Shown piece by piece: positions 1 through 10,507 of a stretch of 64,000 nt of DNA (position 1 is its first letter; each line of letters starts with the position of its first letter). Under the pieces are notes generated by a model. It did not search any database, was not told the DNA's origin, and saw nothing but the letters and a program-made list of their open reading frames with translations. Source of the stretch: Periplaneta americana (Eukaryota; Arthropoda; Insecta; Blattodea; Blattidae); the NCBI RefSeq assembly GCF_040183065.1, contig NC_091131.1, positions 12,221,800 through 12,285,799 of the forward strand. Reading direction: 5' to 3'. The translations under genes and the position numbers were made by a program.

Positions 1-559
1 TCACTGTTGTTGGGTAACCGATTTGAAGCGAGTTTCAGCTTATATGTTAGAGAAGTTGCCTATTATTTAAGGCGTTCTTCAATCTGAACTTGAGAACGTG
101 TACGGTATAACTTGAACGTCGTAGCAACAGATGGCGGTCTGTACGGTCTGTGTGCTACCATAACCTCTTTCGAACTGTGTTTTGCGCCGGCAAGTCGTAC
201 GCAGGGTATTTGTTATCATCGGTTGTGTACGGTAACATTCCACAACACAAATCAAATGCTCCGTGTCCATGTTGACCGTCGAAGTTAATGTCAACAAATA
301 CGTAAGTAATCGTCTTAACCCTCTCCCCATATCCCGACAGTACGTATTTCCAAACAGTTCACATTCCTGCCAGTACCGGCGTTACCGTACATATCGGTAC
401 GTACTCTTCAGAATGAACGCCGTACTTCCTAGGCAACTTCTCTGCCTCATAGGTTATACACTTCTGCGGAAGTGTAGGAAGATTGAATTTTCTAGGCTCA
501 TCGGCTAGCCACATGACGGCACACAGCGAGCCATGACACACTTTGAACTGAACACCCAG
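1..559. mobile_element. TIR element copy 1, 5' end cut by the window
   Basis: This is a near-identical direct copy of 602-1160. It ends ..CTGAACACCC, the inverse of the GGGTGTTC start of the neighbouring copy, so it is bounded by terminal inverted repeats. It contains no transposase. Short open frames on both strands are not conserved proteins I recognise. The end sequence GGGTGTTCA next to TA suggests a mariner-type non-autonomous family, which is an inference from the ends only. Confidence 0.7.
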
Positions 560-570
560 TAGTCTATTTC

Positions 571-1164
571 TACTGGGTGTTCATTTCAAAGTGTGTCATG
601 ACGTCACTGTTGTTGGGTCACCGATTTGAAGCGAGTTTCAGCTTATATGTCAGAGAAGTTGCCTATTATTTAAGGCGTTCTTCAATCTGAACTTGAGAAC
701 GTGTACGGTATAACTTGAACGTCGTAGCAACAGATGGCGGTCTGTACGGTCTGTGTGCTACCATAACCTCTTTCGAACTGTGTTTTGCGCCGGCAAGTCG
801 TAAGCAGGGTATTTGTTATCATCGGTTGCGTACGGTAACATTCCACAACACAAATCAAATGCTCTGTCTCCATGTTGACCGTGGAAGTTAATGTCAACAA
901 ATGCGTAAGTAATCGTCTTAATCCTCTCCCTATATCACGACAGTACGTATTTCCAAACAGTTCACATTCCTGCCACTACCGGCGTTACCGTACATATCGG
1001 TACGTACTCTTCAGAATGAACGCCGTACTTGCTAGGCAACTTCTCTGCCTCATAGGTTATACACCTCTGCGGAAGTGTAGGAAGATTGAATTCTCTAGGC
1101 TCATCGGCTAGCCACATGACGGCATACAGCGAGCCATGACACACTTTGAACTGAACACCCTGTA
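571..1164. mobile_element. TIR element copy 2 (about 590 bp, non-autonomous)
   Basis: It starts TACTGGGTGTTCATTTC and ends GAACACCCTGTA, with terminal inverted repeats of about 30 bp (..CAAAGTGTGTCATG / CATGACACACTTTG..). It lies head-to-tail with copy 1, separated by about 11 bp, so the abutting ends form a 72-bp hairpin at 529-600. No coding capacity is seen. Confidence 0.75.
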
Positions 1165-1510
1165 TATCTTTATAAGCCACATGAAATTTACGCACTCGAT
1201 TATTTCGCCTTGACAAAGTTTATATTGGTTTCTCCAATCGCCGTAAGCATGCTGTTATTAGCTTGTTTTAAGGGAAGTAAATGGATTTGACCATGATATT
1301 GCTGGTTGCTATTGACGACAGAATGTAGACCTAAGTCAAGGCTTCTAAACTTATGATAGGTTGCATTATTATCGAGCTTGTTGGCGAGGGATCGACGGGG
1401 AAAGGAGAGCGATTCTGACGTCACAAGATAGCTAAGAGCGCCAAAGCTCAATTGCTTCAAAGCAGTATCTCGTGTTTTTTTTCTTGTTTATGTTGTTTTG
1501 AATGCATTAT
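1165..1510. other. No gene seen
   Basis: AT-rich DNA between the TIR element and the THAP relic. It has short open frames only and no repeat identified. Confidence 0.5.
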
Positions 1511-1513
1511 GCC

Positions 1514-1779
1514 ATGTCAAAGGTTGCTGTTGCGGTATTCAACAATTCTAACGATAAAAATAAAGAATTGTCTCTCTTTACCATTCCTAAACATTTAGAA
1601 ATTAGAAAAAAAAGTGGGTAATTGCGTGCAAAAGACAGGATAAATTCAATCCTGATGCAAGCAGATTATGCTCTGATCATTTTAAAGATGACGATTTTGT
1701 TCCTGATTTTCGAGCAGCTTTAATGAAAATCAAGCCGAAACGACCGACAATGTTAAAGCCTATAGGTAAATTTAAATAA
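1514..1779 (+). pseudogene. THAP-type zinc-finger domain relic
   Basis: THAP domains are C2CH zinc-coordinating DNA-binding modules found in host regulators and in P-element-like transposases. The first frame from the ATG reads MSKVAVAVFNNSN.. then SLFTIPKHLEIRKK. After one frame change in an A-run at about 1605-1612 the next frame continues KKWVIACKRQDKFNP, then LCSDHFKDDDFVP and IKPKRPTMLKP. CSDHF is the diagnostic C-x2-H pair and the Pro-rich end matches the family's distal motif. The N-terminal Cys pair is lost (AVAVFNN where C-x2-4-C is expected). A GGTAAAT donor-like site follows the LKP motif at 1765. Both the lost cysteines and the frame change mark it as dead. Whether it came from a host gene or a transposon is unclear; no transposase core was found nearby. 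Confidence 0.7.
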
Positions 1780-2035
1780 ATCACGTAGGTCTATATAAGT
1801 AGTCTATGTTAATACCAGCTTTATATAATTAGATTAGGTTCATCTATGTTAACCTACAAATTATTTTCTTTCTTTTGTAATCATGCTACTTATATAAAAA
1901 AAATACTAATTACTAATACTACTATTAATACTAACAGTTGCATACCAAAGGGGTGGAGGGTTAACGACTGATACCAGTGATGTTTTTTTCACTATAATTC
2001 TCATTATATTGATTTTATATTAACGATTTATGACA
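1780..2035. other. No gene seen; AT-rich
   Basis: Low-complexity AT-rich spacer downstream of the THAP relic. Confidence 0.5.
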
Positions 2036-2089
2036 TGTATTTAATTAGCCTTTATGTATTTAATTAGCCTTTATGTATTTAATTAGCCT
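2036..2089. repeat. 19-bp tandem repeat, 2.8 units
   Basis: The unit TGTATTTAATTAGCCTTTA is repeated almost perfectly. Confidence 0.9.
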
Positions 2090-2316
2090 GACGAGTTACT
2101 TCCTTGGTTTGAATTGTAAATTATTTAAAAATAGCGTGTAAGAGGGCCTTAGACTAGAAATGTTTAGTTTAAATGTAGTTCTGCTTATAAGTACAGTATG
2201 CATAAGGGTGTAATTATTTGACTTATTTGAACTGTTGTATCAGTGAAGCGAGGTGAGTCAGTGAAGTTATGGTTTTACAGTGCAGTGAACAGTTCCGATC
2301 AGTGATAATTTATAGC

Positions 2317-2407
2317 GTCAATGAAATGTGTTCTATAGTGTCAGTGAAATGTGTTCTATAGTGTCAGTGAAATGTGTGCTAAAGTGTCAGTGAAATGCGT
2401 CATAGTG
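2317..2407. repeat. 23-bp tandem repeat, four units
   Basis: The unit GTCAGTGAAATGTGTTCTATAGT is present twice nearly perfectly and twice with substitutions. Confidence 0.9.
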
Positions 2408-2479
2408 CCACTACAGTGAGTGAGATGAGAATAAAGTGAAAGACTATTGAAACTTATGTAGGGCCTGTACATAATAATG

Positions 2480-2717
2480 TAGGTTGTAATGTAAAATTAG
2501 GTATTTTATTTATGTTTTATTATTATTGTGTTAAATTATATTGTGTATTCTTATTGTATTGTATATAAAATTGTAGGCCTATTGTGTATTGTATAATTGT
2601 ATTGTGTATTGTAAATATTGCTTATCATTTCTTTATTGTGTATTGTTTATATTGTGTATACCACTGCCACCGGGTGCTTGCCCACTTGCAGTGTAAATAA
2701 ATACATACATACATACA
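2480..2717 (+). mobile_element. Probable LINE 3' tail
   Basis: A stretch rich in TATTGTGTATTGTA words is followed by a conserved-looking CCACCGGGTGCTTGCCC segment, AATAAA, and a (TACA)n tail. That order (3' UTR, conserved hairpin-like end, microsatellite tail) is typical of non-LTR retrotransposons. No RT coding remains. Confidence 0.45.
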
Positions 2718-3140
2718 TTTTGTCATTATGGCATAATCAGTGGGTTAATCATAATAGCCTCCAGTGACAGTTCATTGTTGAGTTATAATGATTTTTGTAA
2801 ATGAACGTGTTGTTGACATTTCATTACCAGTACATGCCCCTTTTTCCAAACTTTAGAATGAGATATTAAAATCAATCAATGTTAGATTTTTTATAAACAT
2901 CCATTTAAAACAAAAACACCACCATCTTGGCCCTCTTTAAATTTTAGTACATTATTCTATCTTTTGAAGGTTTAACCATGCCATCACCAGCATGCCTAAG
3001 TACTTTCAACAATACTGAAAAATTCTACAATGAGTTTCATGGCAAGAACACGATTAAAAAGGGGCGGAATATTATAAAAAGAACCAAAGAATATGTGGCA
3101 ATGTTCGTACATAACGTTCAACGTGAAATTTTATTGTTGA
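2718..3140. other. No gene seen
   Basis: AT-rich. A 65-codon open frame at 2978-3175 reads into the next repeat and has no recognisable domain. Confidence 0.5.
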
Positions 3141-4131
3141 CTAGCCGTACCCGTGCGCTCCGCTGCACCCATTAGAAATAAATATAAAGTAATTATATAA
3201 TTAAAATAGGACATTTGATCCAGGGAACATTCGTGTTTGATAGAAGGATAAATCGTTTATTACGTTACTTAATTTAAATTGAATTAGAAAATTAAAATGC
3301 GATCACTTTGATCCAGAGACCACTCATTTTGTCATAAAAATTGGTTTAGGAAATACAGGAAACGAATATACAGAATAGCCTATCAAGTTTTCTGTGCATA
3401 AGAATGTATTTTAATCTTACCTGTCCTCGATTCACTCAGAAGTTACTGTGATAACATTATAGCATTATGTCCATCTAGAGAAACTACACTTTCCAATGGT
3501 GAATTAATAATTAATTATACAAATCGGTTAATTAAGCTTCCGATATTACTTCATAGAAACGCAGAAAAATTATCTGTAGGCTATCTTTCATAGCTTTCGA
3601 TTGTTGCTGTCCAAGGCCCCTTATAGACGAAGTCATTTGTTTTTTAATTCATTACACGGCCTTAGATGGCAGTTATTTTAATTTTAAAACTCATTTATCT
3701 CATTAAATATCAGTCCTATCAAACTTTTTCAAGAAATAAAAGTTATCGAAAATTATTTTTAAAGACACTTTTGTTATGTAACATTTTTCATGAAAATCAA
3801 TAATAAGCGAGATATTTCGATTTATTTAATCCAGGCCTCCTTATAACCCCTCTTTTAAATAATGTATTTTGAATGCCATATAGCCTAAAATCTAAGTTAC
3901 AACGAACTTAATTTATATTCCAATTTTCAACGAAATCTGTTCAGCCATTATGGCGTGAAAAGGTAACAAACATACAGACAGATAGACAGACAGACAGACA
4001 TACAAACAAAAATTTCAAAAAAGCGATTTTCGGTTTCAGGGTAGTTAATTATACATGATAGGACCAATTATTTTTGGAAAATCGAAAATTACCAGAAAAA
4101 TTTCGGCTACAGATTTATTATTAGTATAGAT
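3141..4131 (+). mobile_element. GTCT-containing non-autonomous element, copy A
   Basis: It begins CTAGCCGTACCCGTGCG and ends ..TTATTAGTATAGAT. It carries a (CAGA)n tract at about 3976-4000 next to a segment resembling the widely dispersed insect repeats that embed a GTCT microsatellite (mini-me/DINE-like, related to Helentrons). It has no coding capacity. The class assignment rests on the embedded microsatellite and the end sequences and is not certain. Confidence 0.6.
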
Positions 4132-4560
4132 TGTACGGTCAAAACTAGGTTCTTTATAAGACTCTAGTATGTGAACACAAGACTGGAAACTAGCAGACGA
4201 AAACGGACGTCAGACACTGAGAGCAGACGAATTGTTAAGAAATACAGAAAAATAATGCAGTGACAAGTACAGCTTTTATATACAAGGTATAAACATTTTC
4301 AACGTATTTATTTTATTCCATGATACGTACACACTTGGTTTATATTCCTTGTAATGCTTTTATTTGAGGCGATTATGTTTATAACGCACGCTTATCATTG
4401 AAAATAAAGGACCAATCAGCATGGACCCGTCATCAGCCAACTAGCTATTTGATTGGCTATTGAAAAACGAGATAACCTATTGAGAGTATAGAATCCTTGG
4501 ACCTAAGTCACATTGTTTCTCTAGAGAAATAAGTAGAGTTCAACAGTTGCATAGCAACAA
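4132..4560. other. Loop between inverted copies A and B
   Basis: About 430 bp of unique-looking AT-rich DNA separating two inverted copies of the same element. No gene seen. Confidence 0.5.
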
Positions 4561-6000
4561 ATCTATACTAATAATAAATCTGCAGGCGAAATTTTTCTGG
4601 TAATTTTCGATTTTCCAAAAATAATTGGTCCTAACATATATAATTAACCACCCTGAAACCGAAAATCGCTTTTTTGAAATTTTTGTTTGTATGTCTGTCT
4701 GTCTGTCTGTATGTTTGTTACCTTTTCACGCGATAATGGCTGAACGGATTTCGATGAAAATTGGAATATAAATTAAGTTCGTTGTAACTTAGATTTTAGG
4801 CTATATGGCATTCATAATACATGATTAAAAAGGGGTATTATAAGGGGGCCTGAATTAAATAAATTGAAATATCTCGCTTATTATTGATTTTTGTGAAAAA
4901 TGTTACATAACAAAAGTTTCTTTAAAACTAATTTGCGATACGTTTCATTCATAAAAAAAATTTTGATAGGACTGATATTTAATTAGATAAATGAGTTTTA
5001 AAATTAAATTAACTGCCATCTAAGGCCGTGTAATGAATTAAAAAACAAATGACTTCGTCTATAAGGGGCCTTGGACAGCAACAATCGAAAGCTATGAAAG
5101 CCTACAGAGAATGTTTCTGTGTTGTATGAAGTAATATCGGAAGCTAAATTAACCGATTTGTACAATTAATTATTATTTCATCATTGGAAAGTGTAGTTTC
5201 TCTGGATGGACATAATGCTATAATGTTATTACAGTAACTTGTGAGTGAATTGAGGACAGGTAAGATTAAAATAGCTTCTAATGCACAGAAAACTTGATAG
5301 GTTATTCTGTATATTCATTTCCTGTATTTCTTATAATAATGTTTATGAACATATTCATTTTTATCTCAGAGAATTAACGAACAACGAGAGTGTATTGATT
5401 TAGTATGCAGTAATAGTACTTTAGCTTAGCAATCCATTATTTTATAATTCAAATTTTAACTATGCACAATTGAATCGTGTTAAAATACATAAAATACATA
5501 TGCAATAAATGTAATGCAAAAAATTGGGTAATGAGCCAAGCAGATTATGTTGCGCTGTTGTAAAAGTTGTTCCTCCTGAGATTCAAGAGCCCCCACAACA
5601 AATTAAAAACTTTCTAATTCGAGTACATCCGTTATCAACACACTTTTTATATAATATAATATAATATAATATAATATAATATAATATAATATAATATAAT
5701 ATAGGCCTAATATAAATCTGTAGCCAAAATTTTTCTGTTAATTTTCGCTTTTCCAAAAATAATTGGTAATAACAATTAAGATACATGTTAAAGGAATTGT
5801 CATTGCACCAAATGACTGGACTCTGGATCAAAATGATCGCATTTTAATATTTTAAATACAATTTAAATTAAGTAACATATTAAACGATTTATCCTTCTAT
5901 CAAACATGAATGTTCCCTGGATCAAATGTCCTATTTAAATTATGTAATTACTTTATATTTATTTCTAACGGGTGCAGCGGAGCGCACGGGTACGGCTAGT
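4561..6000 (-). mobile_element. GTCT-containing element, copy B (inverted relative to A, interrupted)
   Basis: Read on the minus strand this matches copy A from its CTAGCCGTACCCG start to its ATAGAT end, including the GTCT tract at about 4690-4710. The match is interrupted at about 5341-5830 by unmatched sequence, an (ATAAT)n microsatellite (5649-5702), and a second fragment of the same family's end (about 5715-5780). The interruption makes copy B about 450 bp longer than A. Confidence 0.6.
5649..5702. repeat. (ATAAT)n microsatellite
   Basis: About eleven perfect pentamers inside copy B of the GTCT element. Confidence 0.95.
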
Positions 6001-6833
6001 ACAATAATAATACTCAAAAGTCAACGATCCACGCAACAGTTCTGATATTGAATCATGTCCCTTAATACATAAACACTGTATTTAAATATGATTTTTCAAA
6101 CGTTTCTTTTCCATTTACCCGAATTTAGTTTTCTCCTAGGTCCGACAGAAATATAGAGCGATTTTCTTGGGCCACGTTGGCATGGAAACCTAAACACAAA
6201 AATAATAATTTAACATAAGCAATAACATGTGAACAGGGTTGGAACTTTATATTACAGTAAAATACGCGTAAATAATGCGTAATTAACGTAATAAATGTAA
6301 AATACTTAAAAAAACCTCCAAGAAAGTTTATTTTTAATCTCTCTTTGTTCAGTTTGTGATGAAAATTTACCGTTTGAACTGCCAACAAACCTGGCATATA
6401 ACTCGAGGCTACCAATTAATGTTAAAAAATTGGAGACCTTAAGAAGATTAAGTGAAAGGTTTCTACACAGAACTGTATCCATGCCCTACGACCAACAAAG
6501 ATAGGAATGCCACTGAAAGCGAAGAATGAAAAAAATAAGTTTATTAAAGTTCTGACATACAAAACTCTATTCAGGCGTGGTTCTCAACTCTTTGATGATT
6601 AGTCATTTACCACACAAAATTTGGAAAATTACTACCTTTAATGAATTATTATGTTCATATCATAATATGTATCTTAAACTGTTATACTATAAAAAAGGCC
6701 TTTATCGTAAACTGATATACTATAAAAAAGGCCTTTATGACTAGAATCGCTTATTTTTAAAACTCCACAAGTGACAGAAACAAAACTTTCGGGAAATAAA
6801 TAAAAACTATTAACTTTAATTATTTTTATTTAT
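6001..6833. other. No gene seen
   Basis: AT-rich. A direct duplication of about 37 bp (ACTATAAAAAAGGCC words) lies at about 6676-6750. The longest open frames lack any recognisable domain. Confidence 0.5.
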
Positions 6834-7703
6834 GAATAATTTCAAGGGAAAAATTGTTCCGGGGCCGGGTATCGATCCCGGGACCCCTGGTTGAACGTAC
6901 CAGCGCTCTACCACTGAGCTACCCGGGAACTCCACCCGACACCGTCTCAACTTTTCCCTTTATATCAACACAACTCGCGTGGGCTGACGAAACGCCAGAG
7001 ACCCACAACGAGTGCACACAATCTCTGTGTGACTTGGAATTGTGGTTTTCTGTTAACGTACACAGTAACGTATATATTATGCAAATCTAGTCTTTCAGGT
7101 GAAGCTCCCTGTAAAGCAGATTTGAATAATTTCAAGGGAAAAATTGTTCCGAGGCCGGGTATCGATCCCGGGACCTCTGGTTGAATGTACCAGCGCTCTA
7201 CCACTGAGCTACCCGGGAACTCCACCCGACACCGTCTCAACTTTTCCCTTTATATCCACACAACTCGCGTGGGCTGGCGAAATGCCAGAGACCCACAACG
7301 AGTGCACACATTCTCTGTGTGACTTGGAATTGTGGTTTTCTGTTAACGTACACAGTAACGTATATGTTATGCAAATCTAGTCTTTCAGGTGAAGCTCCCT
7401 GTAAAGCAGATTTGAATAATTTCAAGGGAAAAATTGTTTCGGGGCCGGGTATCGATCCCGGGACCCCTGGTTGAACGTACCAGCGCTCTACCACTGAGCT
7501 ACCCGGGAACTCCACCCGACACCGTCTCAACTTTTCCCTTTATATCCACACAACTCGCGTGGGCTGACGAAACGCCAGAGACCCACCTCGAGTGCACACA
7601 ATCTCTGTGTGACTTGGAATTGTGGTTTTCTGTTAACGTACACAGTGACGTATATATTATGCAAATCTAGTCTTTCAGGTGAAGCTCCCTATAAAGCAGA
7701 TTT
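6834..7703 (-). repeat. Tandem array of three 290-bp tRNA-headed SINE-like units
   Basis: Units start at 6834, 7124 and 7414, exactly 290 bp apart, each beginning GAATAATTTCAAGGGAA and differing by a few substitutions. On the minus strand each holds a tRNA-like head (6856-6930, 7146-7220, 7436-7510) with A-box-like GTAGCTCAGTGG and B-box-like GGGATCGATACCC. An open frame of about 78 codons recurs in each unit; it is a shadow of the repeat. A dispersed copy of the unit boundary occurs at 48536-48654. Confidence 0.85.
6856..6930 (-). other. tRNA-like sequence, unit 1
   Basis: On the minus strand it reads GTTCCCGGGTAGCTCAGTGG.., with a perfect CTGGT/ACCAG anticodon-type stem around the 7-nt loop ACGTTCA and a CCCGG T-type arm. 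Loop position 33 is C instead of the invariant U and the acceptor stem has a mismatch, so it is a tRNA-derived promoter head, not a confident tRNA gene. Units 2 and 3 repeat it. Confidence 0.65.
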
Positions 7704-7775
7704 ATATTGTCAAAATGTATTTAACAAGTAATATTAGTTGCTAAGTATTAGGTTTATTCATTATTAGTTCTGTTT

Positions 7776-7778
<3 letters not shown>

Positions 7779-7825
<47 letters not shown>
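7779..7825. repeat. (TA)n microsatellite
   Basis: About 23 AT dinucleotides, uninterrupted. Confidence 0.97.
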
Positions 7826-7835
<10 letters not shown>

Positions 7836-7968
7836 TGCTAATACCAAATGAGGCAGTAGAGCAAGTGGACAGCTTCAAATACTTGTTGTGTACCATAAGC
7901 AGTAACTTGAGCTGCTGCCAGGAAGTCGAGAGAAGGATAGCAATGGCAAAGGAAGCTTTTATTAGTTG
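7836..7968 (+). pseudogene. Non-LTR reverse transcriptase C-terminal fragment
   Basis: The frame reads LIPNEAVEQVDSFKYL.. then EVERRIAMAKEAFI. This is the 'V-SFKYLG....EV-RRIA-AK-AF' segment just downstream of the RT domain in LINEs. The usual Gly after FKYL is Leu-Cys here and both ends are missing. It is an isolated relic 8 bp from a TA microsatellite. Confidence 0.65.
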
Positions 7969-7977
7969 GATAATAAT

Positions 7978-8760
7978 ATGATCTAATATTAAAATGTATT
8001 TTTCTGACAACATGAAATGCATTGTTTTGACTAAACAGATTACGATTCACGAGACCTAACCTAAAAATGTATTTTGTTTGATCACTTGAAATGATTAGTA
8101 CAAACTCCGAAAACCGAATTCCACTTTGAAATGTATGTTTAACAATACTTACTGCTAATAATTTTGCTATTCTAATTATATTTGCTGTGTCCGTGCGCAT
8201 AATTCCTTCTTCATTATCATCTTTCTTCAATTCATTATACATTTGAACTATAGTTTTCTGAAGCGTAGCCTACTCTGAATGGCACATGCTTTCTTTATTG
8301 ATATTTCCTCTCTTTGACATTATTCTAATAAAATTGTAAACACGAGAGATATTAATTAAAAAGTGAAATGCTATTTCTATCGATTACCCAAGTGCGTATA
8401 TCACACTGTATGTTATATTTATTTACATTTATCTAAATATAATCTTGAATTGTAACCACAACGCAACACAAAAAATAAAAATTATGCATTAATGTTAATA
8501 CAGATATTAGTTAATTATTAGCATATTCACATTTCACTAGCTTCCAGAAATCGGCTCAAAAATCTAGAAAAATGTGAATTTTTAGAATTTGCACTACCGA
8601 CAACTGCTGTCACTGCTGCCAACAGTTAGAATATCACTATCAGTTGTAGTATTTTTCAGTATCGAAACTCTAAACGAAGTTGACAAAAGAAAATTCAACC
8701 TGCAAATTAGAAAATCACTATAATTCACTAGCATATGTGTTAAAAAAAGGTTAGGTTTCA
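7978..8760. mobile_element. Old dispersed repeat R, copy 1 (left part)
   Basis: It matches 30759-30886 plus 32746-33060 with moderate divergence (shared landmarks: CACGAGACCTAACCTAAA, GACAAAAGAAAATTCAA, GGTTAGGTTTCACC). It continues at 9751-9800 after a nested element at 8761-9750. No coding capacity is recognised and its family is unknown. The 8115-8490 segment has no partner because copy 2 is broken there by LINEs. Confidence 0.65.
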
Positions 8761-9750
8761 CCAGCGAATAGGGATTATAAAGAATGGACACTGAGCGAAT
8801 TTTCCTGTCTTTTGTTTCTGTGTGCGCCGGGGTTTAGTTCCACTTTCAAGCGCTAGAGGTTAGTGTAATCGAGCATACGCTAAGATAATAATTGAGTATA
8901 GAGTTGAGACACAGGTTCCAAACATCGCCTACCTTATTGCATAATCCAGCAACGCTTTGCTTCAAATAAATTCTAGTTAACAGCTTTTCCTTATTTCTCA
9001 GTGGCAAACTAGTTGTAATAATGATTTTTTATATTTCAGATATCATAAATTATATTATAAAATAATATAATACATTATAAAATTAAGTATCGAATTCGTT
9101 TAATATCTGTATATAATATAATATAGGTATATGGTTTTACTTCTCGTAAGAGTTCTGTTTTTCCATTTTCAGTGCTATCAAATCATTACATATTTTAATT
9201 GTTGTTGGGGTCAACGTCTGAACTCTCATTATAAAGGAACTCTAGAGTCTTGACATTACAGTTAATGATGGATTTATTATTTTATGGATCCAATTTATTT
9301 TATTTGAGTACATAATGTACCTAGATGTATTAATTGTATGTGTTATATTTCCGCTGTGTCGACTGCTAGCTGGTGTGATGTCAGCGCCAACTCTAGGGAG
9401 AAAGCAGAATCTCACGCTCTAACTGGCTTGAAGGTCATTGAAATCAGTCCGGCTACATCAAAGGTACCGACGCGAAGTATGTTTATGTTATGTTATGTTT
9501 TATTTAACGACGCTCGCAACTGCAGAGGTTATATCAGCGTCGCCGTATGTGCCGGAATTTTGTCCCGCAGGAGTTCTTTTACATGCCAGTAAATCTGCTG
9601 ACATGAGCCTGTCGCATTTAAGCACACTTAAATGCCATCGACCTAACCCGGGATCGAACCCGGAACCTTGGGCATAGAAGGCCAGCACTATACCAACTCG
9701 CCAACTAGGTCGACACCAGAAGTATCCATACTTAATTACCTATACGCTGG
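8761..9750. mobile_element. TIR element B, copy 1, inserted in repeat R
   Basis: Terminal inverted repeats start CCAGCGAATAGGGATT; the right end is diverged (..TACGCTGG). The flanking duplication TTTCA lies at 8756-8760 and 9751-9755, extendable to GTTTCAC if the outer C/G pair belongs to the target. The second copy of repeat R at 33014-33030 preserves the uninterrupted site. It is AT-rich inside with no transposase. The CAGCG end is hAT-like, but the 5-7 nt duplication does not fit hAT cleanly, so the superfamily is open. It carries a nested SINE. Confidence 0.8.
9481..9718 (-). mobile_element. tRNA-headed SINE nested in element B
   Basis: On the minus strand it reads GACCTAGTTGGCGAGTTGG then GGTTCCGGGTTCGATCCC: A-box- and B-box-like motifs of a tRNA-derived Pol III promoter. 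It is flanked by a GAAGTAT duplication (9474-9480, 9719-9725). The element B copy at 24464-27148 lacks it. Confidence 0.8.
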
Positions 9751-9800
9751 TTTCACCCTTAGGGTATTAAGTAAGCTGATTTGGACTATACATACCGGAC
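9751..9800. mobile_element. Repeat R, copy 1 (right part)
   Basis: Continues from 8760 after the nested insertion: TTTCACCCTTAGGGTATTAAG corresponds to 33018-33041. Confidence 0.6.
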
Positions 9801-9987
9801 ACATAAAATGTAAGACTATTTTTTGTTACACCAGGCCGGGGCCATTGTTAAATTGAGAGAAATGCTAGCATCAGAAGATAATTAAATTCTATAATAAGGG
9901 AAAAGAAAATCTTTTCCGAAAGGGTTCGCCTTCACTGGAGGGTTCCTTAAATTCTGAAATCGGAATTTACATGCTGTAAGGTGCATA

Positions 9988-10232
9988 TTGGGTTATTTTA
10001 CGACGCTGTATCAACATCTAGGTTATTTAGCGTCTGAATGAAATGAAGGTGATAATGCCGGTGAAATGAGTCCGGGGTCCAGCACCGAAAGTTACCCAGC
10101 ATTTGTTCGTATTGGGTTGAGGGAAAATCCCGGAAAAAACCTCAACCAGGTAACTTGCCCCGACCGGGATTCGAACCCGGGCCACCTGGTTTCGCGGCCA
10201 GACGCGCTGACCGTTACTCCACAGGTGTGGAC
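9988..10232 (-). mobile_element. tRNA-headed SINE (family S1) with exact 12-bp TSD
   Basis: The minus strand reads CTGTGGAGTAACGGTCAG, then GGGTTCGAATCCCGGTC (B-box), CAAGTTACCTGGTTGAGG, a central GTGCTGGACCCCGGACTC, and a tail near GCGTCGTAAAATAAC. The duplication GTAAGGTGCATA flanks it at 9976-9987 and 10233-10244. Other copies: 14130-14389, 22258-22497, 35965-36212. Confidence 0.9.
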
Positions 10233-10244
10233 GTAAGGTGCATA

Positions 10245-10460
10245 CGACACCGCTTTCCCCTAAGAGAGTATTTGCTCCTCCGGGCGCGGATGACGGTTCC
10301 GAGAAGAGATGCAGCCTCAGTGAGAAGAGCTCGGCCCACAAGGTCAATAACTTCGCAGCCGCTCAAGGGTCAAGTTCATCCTAACTACGCGGATTTCTCC
10401 CACTTGAAGTGCAGTGCTAAGATCATGTGGCAAAATGAGTGGGGAGTGAAATGCGATTCA
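10245..10460. other. GC-richer segment, unassigned
   Basis: Contrasts with the AT-rich surroundings. A reading frame crosses it but starts inside the SINE and runs into a CAT microsatellite. I recognise no domain and see no splice pair that would make it an exon. Confidence 0.35.
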
Positions 10461-10461
10461 G

Positions 10462-10506
<45 letters not shown>
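10459..10506. repeat. (CAT)n microsatellite
   Basis: About fifteen ATC/CAT trinucleotides; translates to a spurious His run. Confidence 0.95.

Positions 10507-10507
<1 letters not shown>

Noticed and set aside
1-1164. A pair of long terminal repeats of an LTR element
   Set aside because: The copies are separated by only about 11 bp, have inverted not TG..CA ends, and no coding lies between; they are TIR elements.
6856-7510. Cluster of three functional tRNA genes
   Set aside because: The anticodon loop lacks U33, the acceptor stem is mismatched, and all three lie in identical 290-bp repeats with a dispersed retroposed copy.
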